From IMCC26256 sp046081705 (lineage in GTDB: Bacteria; Actinomycetota; Acidimicrobiia; IMCC26256), in the NCBI GenBank assembly GCA_046081705.1, contig JBJTWK010000001.1:1-51881 (forward strand): DNA of 51,881 nt. Reading direction: 5' to 3'. The notes beneath the pieces are model-generated. The model saw only the letters and a list, made by a program, of their open reading frames with translations. It was not told where the DNA came from and did no database searches. The position numbers and the translations under genes were made by a program. The first letter of the stretch is position 1, and each line of letters begins with the position of its first letter. Shown piece after piece: positions 17,502 to 25,512 of this stretch.

Positions 17502-17978
17502 ATGACGATTTGGACGCCCTCCGGAGAGCACGCCCCCGAACCCGAACCCCGACGGCCCCCGGCCGGCGCGCCCGGGTCCCCGACCCCGCCCGGCGGGTAC
17601 GACGGCTACGACGGACCGGCCCCGACCGAGGCCGAGATGGCCGAGATGCGGGAGATGCTCGCCCAGGTGGTGGCCACCCCGGTCGCCGCGTTCGTGGCCC
17701 AGCACGCGGCCCAGTTGCACGAACTCGCCCTCGTCCACCTCTCGACCGCCCAGGAGCGGGGCCACGAGGCGCTCGCCCAGGCCGAGGTCGCGATCGACGC
17801 GATGGCGGGCATCGTCGAGGGCACGGGCGACCGGCTCGGCAACGCGGCGCAGCCGCTGCGCGACGCCCTCGCCCAGGCCCGACTCGCGTTCGTGCAGATC
17901 GCGGGCGAACTCGCGGGCGACATCACCGCGGCCGCCAGCGGGGCGGGCGGTGAGTCGATCGACGACCCGCAGGGCTGA
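17502..17978 (+). CDS. DUF1844 family protein
   Basis: 158 residues of unknown function. Residues 1-40 are Pro/Gly-rich and probably disordered. Residues about 55-140 match the DUF1844 pattern: an Ala-rich helix leading to LALVHLS, then EALAQAEVAIDAMAGIVEGTG, a GN turn, and a last helix with RDALAQARLAFV. There is no signal peptide or membrane segment. DUF1844 genes are commonly found near infC in actinobacteria, which supports the call. It is transcribed away from infC and ends 7 nt from the stop of the convergent cold-shock-like gene. Confidence 0.75.
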   Translation: MTIWTPSGEHAPEPEPRRPPAGAPGSPTPPGGYDGYDGPAPTEAEMAEMREMLAQVVATPVAAFVAQHAAQLHELALVHLSTAQERGHEALAQAEVAIDAMAGIVEGTGDRLGNAAQPLRDALAQARLAFVQIAGELAGDITAAASGAGGESIDDPQG

Positions 17979-17985
17979 GCGCGCG

Positions 17986-18192
17986 TCAGGCGGTCGGGAT
18001 GGACACGATCGCGTCGGCCTCCCAGCGACCGCCGGGCCCGGCCATCACCTCGAACTCGACGCGTGCGCCATCGGGGACGGTGCGCGTGCCGTCGGCGATG
18101 CGCGTGCAGTGGAACGGGTAGCGCTCGCCGTCGTCGCCCTCGATGACGCCGAGGCCGCGGGGCTCGTCGAACTCGAGGACGGTGCCGAGCAC
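17986..18192 (-). CDS. Divergent cold-shock-domain-like protein
   Basis: 68 residues, about the size of a single OB-fold cold-shock domain. The pattern GTVLEFDEPRGLGVI, then GERYPFHCTRIADGTRTVP and VEFEVMAGPGGRWEA, follows the strand order of the CspA fold (K/E-x-F-D, G-x-G-x-I, F-H-x-x-x-I). The aromatic RNP1 motif KGFGFI is degenerate (RGLGVI), so nucleic acid binding may be altered. The GTG 18192 start is 5 nt after the hisG stop, so it is probably co-transcribed with the rib-hisG unit. Confidence 0.7.
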   Translation of the reverse strand: MLGTVLEFDEPRGLGVIEGDDGERYPFHCTRIADGTRTVPDGARVEFEVMAGPGGRWEADAIVSIPTA

Positions 18193-18197
18193 GGTCC

Positions 18198-19073
18198 CTA
18201 CTGGACGATCTTCGAGATCGGGAGCTCGATGATGCCGGTGGCGCCGGCGTCGCGCAGGGCCGGGATCAGCGTGTTGATCTCGGACTTCGCCACCACGGTC
18301 TCGACTGCGTAGCCCTCCTCGCCGAAGAGCTTCGACACGGTGGGCGACCGCAGCGCGGGCAGCAGGCCGATGACGGTGTCGAGGCTCGACTCCTCGACGT
18401 TCATCTTCACGAGCACCCGCCCGCGAGCCTCGAGCGCGCCGGAGAGCAGCGTCTGGAGTTGCTCCATCGCCTTGCGCTTGGCGGGGTCCGCGTACGCGAC
18501 CGGGTTGGCGATGAGTTCGGTGTGGGACACGAGGATCGTGTCGAGCACGCGCAGACCCGCGGCGCGCAGCGCCCGGCCGGTCTCGGTGATCTCGACGACG
18601 GCGTCGGCGATCTCGGGGATCTTCGCCTCGGTCGCGCCGTACGAGAGCGTGATCTCGGCCTCCACCCCGCGCTGCTCGAAGAAGCGGCGCGTGAGCGACG
18701 GGTACTCCGTCTGGACCCGCACGCCCTGCGGGAGCTCGGCCACCGATCGCATGGGTGAGTCTCCGGCGACGGCGAGGACCATCCGGATGGGACGAGCGGT
18801 GGCCTTCGAGTAGTGGAGTTGGGTGAGGGTCTCGACCGTGGAGTCGGTCTCCTCGATCCAGTCCCGCCCCGTGATCCCGACGTCGAAGAGACCCTCGGCG
18901 ACGTAGCGCGGGATCTCCTGGGGCCGCAGGATCGTCACGTCGAGGACCCGCGGGTCGTCGATCGCGCCCTTGTAGTCGACGTCCGACCCCCGCGAGACCG
19001 GGAGGTCGGCGTCGTCGAAGAGCTGGAGGGTGGCCCGTTCGAGCGAACCCTTGGGGAGGACGAGGCGCAGCAC
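18198..19073 (-). CDS. hisG: ATP phosphoribosyltransferase, long form
   Basis: First, committed step of histidine synthesis (ATP + PRPP to phosphoribosyl-ATP). At 291 residues it is the long form: two catalytic domains (KGSLERATLQLF near the N-terminus, GLFDVGITGRDW near residue 65) plus the C-terminal regulatory ACT-like domain (from about 215, SPTVSKLF to ELPISKIVQ) that senses histidine. HisZ is therefore not needed. It starts with GTG 18 nt after the ribH stop. The usual actinobacterial neighbour hisE is not between them. Confidence 0.96.
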   Translation of the reverse strand: MLRLVLPKGSLERATLQLFDDADLPVSRGSDVDYKGAIDDPRVLDVTILRPQEIPRYVAEGLFDVGITGRDWIEETDSTVETLTQLHYSKATARPIRMVLAVAGDSPMRSVAELPQGVRVQTEYPSLTRRFFEQRGVEAEITLSYGATEAKIPEIADAVVEITETGRALRAAGLRVLDTILVSHTELIANPVAYADPAKRKAMEQLQTLLSGALEARGRVLVKMNVEESSLDTVIGLLPALRSPTVSKLFGEEGYAVETVVAKSEINTLIPALRDAGATGIIELPISKIVQ

Positions 19074-19091
19074 GTCGATGATTCTGGCAGG

Positions 19092-19583
19092 TCAGGCCCG
19101 GTGGCTCCCACCGGAAAGGCGCCCGACGAGGTTGGCCATCTCGATCGCGGTGATCGCGGCCTCCTCCCCCTTATGCCCCTCCGAGCCCCCGACCCGGTCC
19201 AGCGCCTGCTGGTGGGCGTCGACGGTGAGCACCCCGAAGATGATCGGGACACCCGTGTCGAGGGACGCCTGCATGATCCCGCGGGCGGCCTCGCCCGCCA
19301 CGTAGTCGAAGTGGGGGGTGTCGCCCCGAACGACGGCGCCGAGGCAGATCACGGCGTCGACCGCACCGTGGGCCGCCAGCTGCTTGGCCGTGAGGGGCAG
19401 CTCGTAGGCCCCGGGCACCGAGACGAGCGTGAGTGCATCGTCGGCGAGACCGTGCTCGCCGAGCACCCGGCGGGCCCCGTCGAGGAGGGCGCCGGTGATG
19501 TCCTCGTTGAACCGGCTCACGACGATGGCGACCCGGAGTGCCGACGCGTCGAGCCCCTCGGTCGGGAACGAGTACTGCCCCAT
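19092..19583 (-). CDS. ribH: 6,7-dimethyl-8-ribityllumazine synthase
   Basis: Condenses the ribityl-aminouracil with dihydroxybutanone phosphate to lumazine; forms pentamers or icosahedral shells. The protein has 163 residues. VVSRFNEDIT near residue 22, VPGAYELPL near 57, CLGAVVRGDTPHFDYV near 80 (catalytic His) and FGVLT are all standard. ATG 19583 overlaps the ribBA stop as TGATG; the longer open frame is a shadow. Confidence 0.98.
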   Translation of the reverse strand: MGQYSFPTEGLDASALRVAIVVSRFNEDITGALLDGARRVLGEHGLADDALTLVSVPGAYELPLTAKQLAAHGAVDAVICLGAVVRGDTPHFDYVAGEAARGIMQASLDTGVPIIFGVLTVDAHQQALDRVGGSEGHKGEEAAITAIEMANLVGRLSGGSHRA

Positions 19584-20812
19584 CAGTCGATCCCTCCGTC
19601 CGGGCCCGTCTCGAGGTCGAGGAGGTGGCCCATCTTCTCGGCCTTCGCGCGCAGGTACGCGATGTTCTCGGCGTTCGGGGTGACCTCGAGCGGGACCCGC
19701 TCGACGATCTCGAGGCCGAACCCCTCGAGCCCGCCGTACTTCGACGGGTTGTTCGTCATGAGGCGCATGGTCGTGATCCCGAGATCGACGAGGATCTGGG
19801 ACCCGATGCCGTACTCGCGGGAGTCGACCGGCAGGCCGAGTTCGACGTTCGCCTCCACGGTGTCGCGGCCCTGGTCCTGCAGCGTGTACGCGCGGAGCTT
19901 GTGACCCAGGCCGATGCCCCGTCCCTCGTGCCCGCGCAGGTAGACGAGCACACCGGTGCCCTCGGCCGCGATCCGGGCCAGCGCGCCGTCGAGCTGCGGG
20001 CCGCAGTCGCAACGCATCGAGCCGAAGATGTCGCCGGTCAGGCACTCCGAGTGCACTCGGACGAGGACGTCCTGGGCCCCCGACACGTCGCCCATCGTGA
20101 ACGCGATGTGCTCGGCGCCGTCGAGGAGGCTCTCGAACACGTAGGCGGTGAACTCGCCGTGCTGGGTCGGGATGCGGGCCTCGCTCACCCGCTTCACGAG
20201 CTTCTCGGCGTGCCGGCGGTACCGGATGAGGTCGGCGATCGTGATGAGGTGCAGACCGTGCTCCTCCGCGAACACCTCGAGCTGGGGCATCCGGGCCATC
20301 GTCCCGTCGTCGTTCACCACCTCGGCGAGCACACCCGCCGGCTCGAGCCCCGCGAGTCGGGCGAGGTCCACACCCGCCTCCGTGTGGCCGGCTCGCTTCA
20401 GCACACCACCCTCGCGGTAGCGCAGCGGGAAGATGTGGCCGGGCCGCACGAGGTCCGCCGGCCGGGCCAACGGGTTGATGAGCGTGCGCACCGTGTGGGC
20501 GCGGTCAGCCGCCGAGATGCCGGTCGACACGCCCTCGGCCGCGTCGACGGACACGGTGAACGCCGTGCGCTGGGCCTCGGTGTTGTCCACGACCATGAGG
20601 GGAATGTTGAGGGCGTCGAGGCGTTCCCCCATCATCGGCATGCAGATCACCCCGGAGGTGTGCCGGACCATGAAGCCCATCGTCTCCGGCGTGATCCGCT
20701 CGGCCGCCATGATGAGGTCGCCCTCGTTCTCGCGGTCCTCGTCGTCGACGACCACGACGATCTCACCCCGCCGCACCGCGTCGATCGCGGCCTCGATGTG
20801 CGAGAAGGACAT
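19583..20812 (-). CDS. ribBA: Bifunctional 3,4-dihydroxy-2-butanone 4-phosphate synthase / GTP cyclohydrolase II
   Basis: Supplies both precursors of riboflavin. In the 409-residue protein, the RibB half (about 1-200) has DDEDRENEGDLIMAAE, the acidic metal and substrate loop, and RAGHTEAGVDL. The RibA half (about 205-400) has the zinc-binding Cys residues in SECLTGDIFGSMRCDCGPQ and GRGIGLGHKLRAY. Both halves look intact, unlike some RibBA proteins with a dead half. Coupled by TGATG overlaps to ribE upstream and ribH downstream. Confidence 0.98.
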   Translation of the reverse strand: MSFSHIEAAIDAVRRGEIVVVVDDEDRENEGDLIMAAERITPETMGFMVRHTSGVICMPMMGERLDALNIPLMVVDNTEAQRTAFTVSVDAAEGVSTGISAADRAHTVRTLINPLARPADLVRPGHIFPLRYREGGVLKRAGHTEAGVDLARLAGLEPAGVLAEVVNDDGTMARMPQLEVFAEEHGLHLITIADLIRYRRHAEKLVKRVSEARIPTQHGEFTAYVFESLLDGAEHIAFTMGDVSGAQDVLVRVHSECLTGDIFGSMRCDCGPQLDGALARIAAEGTGVLVYLRGHEGRGIGLGHKLRAYTLQDQGRDTVEANVELGLPVDSREYGIGSQILVDLGITTMRLMTNNPSKYGGLEGFGLEIVERVPLEVTPNAENIAYLRAKAEKMGHLLDLETGPDGGID

Positions 20813-21417
20813 CAGGATGCTCCTTGGTCGGTACCGAGCAGGCGCTCGACGTACTTCGCGAGGACATCGACCTCGAGGTTCACCGGATCCCCCGGTGCCT
20901 TCGGGCCGAGCGTCGTCACGCTGAGGGTGTGCGGGATGACCGCGATGTCGAACCCGTCGTCGTGGAGTGCGGCCACGGTGAGGCTGATGCCGTCAACCGT
21001 GATCGAGCCCTTCTCGACGACGTAACGCAGCAGGCCCGTCGGCGCGGCGAAGCGCATGCGGGTCGATCCGTCGGGCAGCGCGTCGCGGGATACGAGCGAT
21101 CCGACGCCGTCGACGTGGCCCTGCACGATGTGGCCGCCGAGGCGGTCATCGAGGCGGACCGGACGCTCGAGGTTCACCGGCGACCCGGCGACGAGGGAAC
21201 CGAGAGCCGTGCGGTCGAGGGTCTCGGTGACGGCGTCCGCGGCCCACCACGAGTCGGTGAACTCGACGACCGTGAGGCAGCAGCCGTTCACCGCGATCGA
21301 CGCGCCGAGCACGGCGTCGGCGAGTACGGTCGCGGCTGCGATCTCGATGCGGGCCCCGCCCTCGTTCGGTGTGATCGCCCGAACCGTACCGAGCTCCTCG
21401 ACGATGCCGGTGAACAT
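20812..21417 (-). CDS. ribE: Riboflavin synthase alpha chain
   Basis: Dismutates two lumazines to riboflavin. The 201-residue protein has the expected internal duplication: MFTGIVEELGTV at the start of the first barrel with NGCCLTVVE, and the second barrel with GHIVQGHVDGVG and DGISLTVA. ATG 21417 overlaps the ribD stop as TGATG. The long open frame upstream is the Arg-rich shadow of ribD. Confidence 0.97.
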   Translation of the reverse strand: MFTGIVEELGTVRAITPNEGGARIEIAAATVLADAVLGASIAVNGCCLTVVEFTDSWWAADAVTETLDRTALGSLVAGSPVNLERPVRLDDRLGGHIVQGHVDGVGSLVSRDALPDGSTRMRFAAPTGLLRYVVEKGSITVDGISLTVAALHDDGFDIAVIPHTLSVTTLGPKAPGDPVNLEVDVLAKYVERLLGTDQGAS

Positions 21418-22541
21418 CAGGCCACCTCCGGCGCGGCGATGGGATCGAGGGTGATGCGGACGTCGGCGCCGCACGGTGTCGTGTCGACGATCCGCCAGCG
21501 GGCGGCGTCGGCGAGGGTCGCCGGGCCGGCGACGTCGAACGCGGGTCGGGCGTCGCGGCCGAGCAGCACCGGCGCCACGTAGGCGACGATGCGGTCGGCG
21601 AGCCCGTGGTCGAGGAGGGCCCCGTGGAGTGCCGCACCTCCCTCCACCAGCGCCTGCACCACGCCGTGACGCTCGGCGAGCGCGACGAGCACCTGCTCGA
21701 GGTGCACGCCGCCGTCCTGAGGGTCGACGCTCTCGACCTCGGCGCCCACCGCCTGCCACTCAGCGATGCGCTCGGCCGGCGCAGCGGCGGTCGTGAACAC
21801 GAGCGGCGACCCGAGCGCCGGGTCGAACAGCGGCCCGACCGCGGGCACGCGCCCGCGGGCGTCGAGGAGCACGCGGCGGGGCTGACGCTCCGCCGGCGGA
21901 TCACAGTCGCGCGCCGTGAGGGACGGCCGGTCGGCGAGTGCGGTGCCGGACCCCACGATGACCGCCTGGGACTCCGCCCGGATGCCGTGCGCGTCCGCTC
22001 GGGCCTCGGGCCCGGTGATCCACTGCGACGTGCCGTCCGCCGCCGCGGTGCGACCGTCGAGGCTCGCCGCCGTCTTGATGAGGGCGAACGCCCGTCCGGT
22101 GCGGCGCTGGTGGAGGTACGGGGCGAGGAGCGCGGCGGACGCGGCCGCGCCGAGGCCCACCTCGACGCCGATCCCCGCGTCGCGCAGGCGCGCGATGCCC
22201 CGGCCGGCGACCTGCGGGTCGGGATCCTCGACGGCCACGACGACCCGGGCGACGCCGGCGGCGATGAGCGCCTCCGTGCACGGCGGCGTGCGGCCGTGGT
22301 GGTCGCAGGGCTCGAGCGTGACGAACGCCGTCGATCCCCGTGCGCCCGACCCGGCCTCCTCGAGGGCGACGATCTCGGCGTGCGCCCCGCCGGGCGCGCG
22401 GGTCGACCCCTGACCGACCACCGAACCGTCGGCACCCACGAGGACGCACCCGACCCACGGGTTCGGCGGCGCGACCCGCCGGGCGCGCGTCGCGAGCGTC
22501 AGGGCCCGCTCCATCGCCTGCTCGTCGGTCGTCGTCGCCAT
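21417..22541 (-). CDS. ribD: Bifunctional diaminohydroxyphosphoribosylaminopyrimidine deaminase / 5-amino-6-(5-phosphoribosylamino)uracil reductase
   Basis: Second and third steps of riboflavin synthesis. The 374-residue protein has an N-terminal cytidine-deaminase-like domain (about 5-150) with zinc motifs GGAHAEIVAL and LEPCDHHGRTPPC, followed by a dihydrofolate-reductase-like reductase domain (about 155-365) starting at LIKTAASLDGRTA and containing VEGGAALHGALL. The start is ATG 22541 (MATTTDEQ), preceded by GAGGA at short spacing. First gene after the FMN riboswitch. Confidence 0.96.
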   Translation of the reverse strand: MATTTDEQAMERALTLATRARRVAPPNPWVGCVLVGADGSVVGQGSTRAPGGAHAEIVALEEAGSGARGSTAFVTLEPCDHHGRTPPCTEALIAAGVARVVVAVEDPDPQVAGRGIARLRDAGIGVEVGLGAAASAALLAPYLHQRRTGRAFALIKTAASLDGRTAAADGTSQWITGPEARADAHGIRAESQAVIVGSGTALADRPSLTARDCDPPAERQPRRVLLDARGRVPAVGPLFDPALGSPLVFTTAAAPAERIAEWQAVGAEVESVDPQDGGVHLEQVLVALAERHGVVQALVEGGAALHGALLDHGLADRIVAYVAPVLLGRDARPAFDVAGPATLADAARWRIVDTTPCGADVRITLDPIAAPEVA

Positions 22542-22545
22542 CGGT

Positions 22546-22567
22546 CCTCGCTGCTCACGACCCGAGG
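22546..22567 (-). promoter_or_regulatory. Possible Shine-Dalgarno-sequestering hairpin of ribD
   Basis: In the leader RNA, CCTCG (22567-22563) can pair with CGAGG (22550-22546) across a 12-nt loop. The second strand contains the GAGG preceding the ribD ATG. Such a helix could be the expression platform of the upstream FMN riboswitch acting on translation. The stem is only 5 bp, so confidence is low. Confidence 0.3.
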
Positions 22568-22667
22568 GGCGCGATGGGGACGCGACGGCCGAGCGACACG
22601 ACGGCGAGCGCGGACCCCACACGCGAGGGCGCGCGGGCCGCGGTCGTCGAACGATGTGCTCGTCGCC

Positions 22668-22816
22668 ACCCTCTCCCATCCGGACTGTGACCGTCGGCCC
22701 AGGGTTCTCACCTGGTCGGCCCGACGCTGGCGGCGCCGGGTTCGCGGGCTGCCCGATCACCTCGACGAGGTGCCGGGATCACCGCCGGTCGGGACTCTCA
22801 CCCATACCCCGAGGGT
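22668..22816 (-). ncRNA. FMN riboswitch (RFN element)
   Basis: Read on the minus strand, the conserved blocks of the RFN element occur in order: GGGTGAGAGTCCCGACCGG near the 5' end, ACCGGCGGTGAT, AGCCCGCGA, GGTGAGAACCC, GCCGACGGTCACAGTCCGG, and GGATGGGAGA at the 3' end. FMN binding is expected to lower expression of ribD-ribE-ribBA-ribH and probably of the downstream hisG and cold-shock-like genes. About 126 nt separate it from the ribD ATG. I saw no strong terminator there, which points to translational control or an unseen alternative structure. Confidence 0.95.
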
Positions 22817-22838
22817 TCGCTTCGAACGTGTGAGCCGG

Positions 22839-22844
22839 ACGGTA
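22839..22844 (-). promoter_or_regulatory. Candidate -10 element for the riboflavin operon
   Basis: TACCGT (TAnnnT) on the minus strand lies about 23 nt before the first riboswitch bases and after the mog terminator, the right place for a dedicated rib promoter. No -35 is evident. Confidence 0.3.
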
Positions 22845-22885
22845 CCACGGGCCCCACGGGCCCCATCCGGCCGGGCGCACGGGTG

Positions 22886-22910
22886 TGACGCACGGCCGAA
22901 CCGTGCGTCA
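22886..22910 (-). terminator. Strong hairpin at the end of mog
   Basis: A perfect 10 bp stem, TGACGCACGG / CCGTGCGTCA, with a 5-nt loop. The first three bases of the stem in the RNA are the TGA stop of mog itself. There is no U-tract. It would isolate the mog unit from the riboswitch-controlled rib operon. Confidence 0.7.
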
Positions 22911-23390
22911 GTGGGGTCGCCCGCCGGCCAGGAGGTCGAGTGCGTGCAGGACGCCCGGGAGGCAGATCTCGAGCGCCTCCACCGCGCCGCCGGGTGAGCC
23001 GGGGAGGTTGATGATCAGCGCGGCGCCGAGGGTCCCGGCGGCGGCTCGGGAGAGCAGGCCGAACGGTCGACCCTCGGCGTCCGACGCGCGTCGCACCGCC
23101 TCGACGAAGCCCGGCGCCCCACGCTCGATCACCGAGTCGGTGCCCTCGGGCGTGAGGTCGCGGGGTCCGAACCCGGTGCCGCCCGTCGTCACAATGAGTC
23201 CGGCGAACCCAGCGGCAAGCGAACGCAGGGCGGCGGCGACGGACTCGACGCCGTCGGCGCACACGTCCTGCCGATCGACCGTGGCGCCCGCAGCCACGAG
23301 GTGGGCGACCAGCGCCGGACCCGATGCGTCCTCCCGTTCGCCGGCGACGACGCCGTCGGAGACGGTCAGCACGCGGGCGACGAAGGTCAT
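22908..23390 (-). CDS. mog: MogA/MoaB-family molybdopterin adenylyltransferase
   Basis: Adenylates molybdopterin before molybdenum insertion. In the 160-residue protein, TTGGTGFGPRDLTPEGT near residue 70 and NLPGSPGGAVEAL near 128 are the signature motifs of the MoCF-binding fold. The start is ATG 23390; the frame upstream is a shadow of rpe. It lies 4 nt after rpe. No other molybdenum cofactor gene is in the window, so the partner enzymes must be elsewhere. MogA and MoaB cannot be separated from sequence alone. Confidence 0.88.
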   Translation of the reverse strand: MTFVARVLTVSDGVVAGEREDASGPALVAHLVAAGATVDRQDVCADGVESVAAALRSLAAGFAGLIVTTGGTGFGPRDLTPEGTDSVIERGAPGFVEAVRRASDAEGRPFGLLSRAAAGTLGAALIINLPGSPGGAVEALEICLPGVLHALDLLAGGRPH

Positions 23391-23394
23391 GGCC

Positions 23395-24054
23395 TCACGC
23401 AGGCCAGGAGGCGGCGCGGATCGCGTGGCAGGCCGCCAGTTGGTCCGGGGCGCGGAACACCGCGGACCCGGCCACGAGGATGTCGGCGCCCGCCGCCGCG
23501 GCGAGCGGCCCGGTCTCGATCGTGATGCCGCCGTCGATCTCGAGTTCGACGTCAAGCCCCCGCTCGTCGACGAGTGCCCGCGCGGCCGCGAGCTTGTCGA
23601 GCACGTCGGGGATGAACGCCTGACCCCCGAAGCCCGGGTTCACGCTCATGAAGAGCAGCACGTCGATCTCGGCGAGGTACGGCTCGACCGCTTCGAGCGG
23701 GGTCGCCGGGTTGAACACGAGTCCGACGTCGATGCCGTGCGCCCGGATGCGGTCGAGCAACGGGCGCGGGTCGCCGAGTTCCACGTGCACGGTGAGGCCG
23801 TCAGCGCCCGCCGCGGCGAACGGATCGATGAACTCGGCCGGGTTGTCGATCATGAGGTGCACGTCGAGGTGGAGATCGGTGACCCGCTTGAGGCTCTCCA
23901 CCACCGCCGGACCGAGGGAGAGGTTCGGGACGAAGTGCCCGTCCATGACGTCGACGTGGAGGAGATCGCACCCGGGCCGGACGGTCTCGACCTCGGCCCC
24001 GAGGCGGGCGAAGTCGGCGGCGAGGATGGAGGGCGCGATCTTCCGGCTCATCAT
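23395..24054 (-). CDS. rpe: Ribulose-phosphate 3-epimerase
   Basis: Interconverts ribulose 5-phosphate and xylulose 5-phosphate in the pentose phosphate pathway. The 219-residue TIM barrel has IAPSILAADFARL at the N-terminus, HVDVMDGHFVPN near residue 34 (metal His and catalytic Asp), HLDVHLMI, SVNPGFGGQAF near 145 and EIDGGIT near 175. Two adjacent ATGs (24054 and 24051) can serve as starts; a TAGGTT -10 lies 5 and 8 nt upstream of them respectively. Confidence 0.96.
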   Translation of the reverse strand: MMSRKIAPSILAADFARLGAEVETVRPGCDLLHVDVMDGHFVPNLSLGPAVVESLKRVTDLHLDVHLMIDNPAEFIDPFAAAGADGLTVHVELGDPRPLLDRIRAHGIDVGLVFNPATPLEAVEPYLAEIDVLLFMSVNPGFGGQAFIPDVLDKLAAARALVDERGLDVELEIDGGITIETGPLAAAAGADILVAGSAVFRAPDQLAACHAIRAASWPA

Positions 24055-24059
24055 CGTCG

Positions 24060-24065
24060 AACCTA
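24060..24065 (-). promoter_or_regulatory. Candidate -10 element for rpe-mog
   Basis: TAGGTT on the minus strand, immediately before the two possible rpe start codons, fits a leaderless start at the second ATG. The 129-bp gap between rsmB and rpe holds no gene and only weak, short stems such as GGTGC/GCACC near 24128-24141. Confidence 0.35.
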
Positions 24066-24183
24066 CCCGCGCCGACCGGACGCGCCCGGACCCCACCGCG
24101 CCGACACGCACCACCGCGGCGGCCGGAGGTGCGCCAGCACCGGAGGCTCGCAGCGCAGCGCAGGGCGCCACGGCCCGATCACG

Positions 24184-25512
24184 TCAGGCGGACGCGCCCG
24201 GAGCGCGCAATCGAAGGAGGAACATGCCGTCGGAGCCGACGGCATCCGGGCGGAGGAGCGCGCCGCGCCCGTGTGGGATCCAGGGCACGCCGGGGATCGG
24301 GAGCGCGGTCCAGTCGGGCAGGGCCGCAGCCGCGTGCTCGTCCACCCCGATGGTCTCGGGGGTCGTGAGGGTGCAGACGGAGTAGACGAGCACCCCGCCG
24401 GGCCGCACCATCGCCGCGGCCTCGAGGATGAGGTCGCACTGGAACGCCGCGAGGGTCTCGGGGTCGTCGGGCGAGAGGCGCCAGCGGGTCTCGGCCCGCC
24501 GTCGCAGCACCCCGAGCCCGGAGCACGGCGCGTCGAGCAGCACGCGGTCGAACGATCCGAGCGCGAAGGGCAGGGCGCGTCCGTCGGCCACGTAGGTCAC
24601 GACGTCGTCGAGCCCGAGGCGGACCGCCGCCTCGCGCACGAGCCGGGTACGACCCGCGTACCGGTCCCCCGCCACGACGAGGCCGGTACCGCCCATCGCC
24701 TCGCCGAGCCCTGTGCTCTTGCCGCCGGGAGCGGCCGCGACGTCGAGGATGCGTTCGCCGGGTCGAGCCTCGACTGCGGCGACGATGGCCTGGCTGCCCT
24801 CGTCCTGCGGGGTCGCACGACCGTCGCGCACGACGGCGAGACCACGAGGATCGCCGGTGCCGCGCACGACGAGCGCGTCGGGCCCGAGGTGCCCGACCTC
24901 GACGTGCACGCCTGCGGCCTCGAGTTCGGCCCGCACCTCGTCGACCGCCGCGCGCCGTCGGTTCACCCGGAGCGTGAGGGCCGGGGTCTCGTCGTCGGCC
25001 TCGAGGATGGCGAGCGCCGCGTCGTCACCGAGGTCGTCGCGGAACCGACGGACGATCCAGGCCGGGTGCGAGGTGCGCACCGCGAGCGCGGCGTCGTCGT
25101 CGCCCGCGGGCCACGGCCACTCGGGTCCGAGTCGGGCGACCGAGCGCAGGACGCCGTTGGCGAACCCCTTCGCCTTCGGGCGCACCTTGCCGATCGCCTC
25201 CACGGTCTCCCCGACCGCGGCGTGCGCCGGGACGCCGGTGATGAGCTGCTGCACGCCGAGCCGCAGGCCCGCCCGCACCGGCACCTCGAGCGCGTCGAGC
25301 GGCCGGTCGAGCACCTGCTCGAGGAGGAAGTCGCACCGCCCACGCGCGCGCAGCGCGCCGTACACCAGTGCGGTCACCTGCCCACGGTCGGGCGCGGACA
25401 ACGACGACCTCCGCAGCATCGAGGGCAGCAGCACGTGGGAGAACGCGCCGTCGTCGACACGGACCATCGCGTCGAGCGCGACGTCGCGGGCGGTCGGTGC
25501 GGGCGGCTTCAC
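24184..25512 (-). CDS. rsmB: 16S rRNA (cytosine-967-C5)-methyltransferase
   Basis: SAM-dependent m5C methylase of 442 residues, called RsmB/Sun because of an N-terminal NusB-like RNA-binding domain (about 1-135) before the methyltransferase domain. The SAM loop LDVAAAPGGKST is near residue 265, DAPCSGLG near 333 and YSVCTLTTPE near 385; the two Cys of the NOL1/NOP2/Sun family are present in the latter two motifs. GTG 25512 overlaps the fmt stop as GTGA. The fmt-rsmB order is widespread. Confidence 0.93.
   Translation of the reverse strand: MKPPAPTARDVALDAMVRVDDGAFSHVLLPSMLRRSSLSAPDRGQVTALVYGALRARGRCDFLLEQVLDRPLDALEVPVRAGLRLGVQQLITGVPAHAAVGETVEAIGKVRPKAKGFANGVLRSVARLGPEWPWPAGDDDAALAVRTSHPAWIVRRFRDDLGDDAALAILEADDETPALTLRVNRRRAAVDEVRAELEAAGVHVEVGHLGPDALVVRGTGDPRGLAVVRDGRATPQDEGSQAIVAAVEARPGERILDVAAAPGGKSTGLGEAMGGTGLVVAGDRYAGRTRLVREAAVRLGLDDVVTYVADGRALPFALGSFDRVLLDAPCSGLGVLRRRAETRWRLSPDDPETLAAFQCDLILEAAAMVRPGGVLVYSVCTLTTPETIGVDEHAAAALPDWTALPIPGVPWIPHGRGALLRPDAVGSDGMFLLRLRAPGASA

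Noticed and set aside
22542..22667. Rho-independent terminator as riboswitch expression platform
   Set aside because: I found no long stem followed by a U-run in this stretch; only the short CCTCG/CGAGG pairing near the ribosome site could be supported.
24061..24183. Terminator between rsmB and rpe
   Set aside because: Only a 5 bp stem (GGTGC/GCACC) is present; too weak to annotate.
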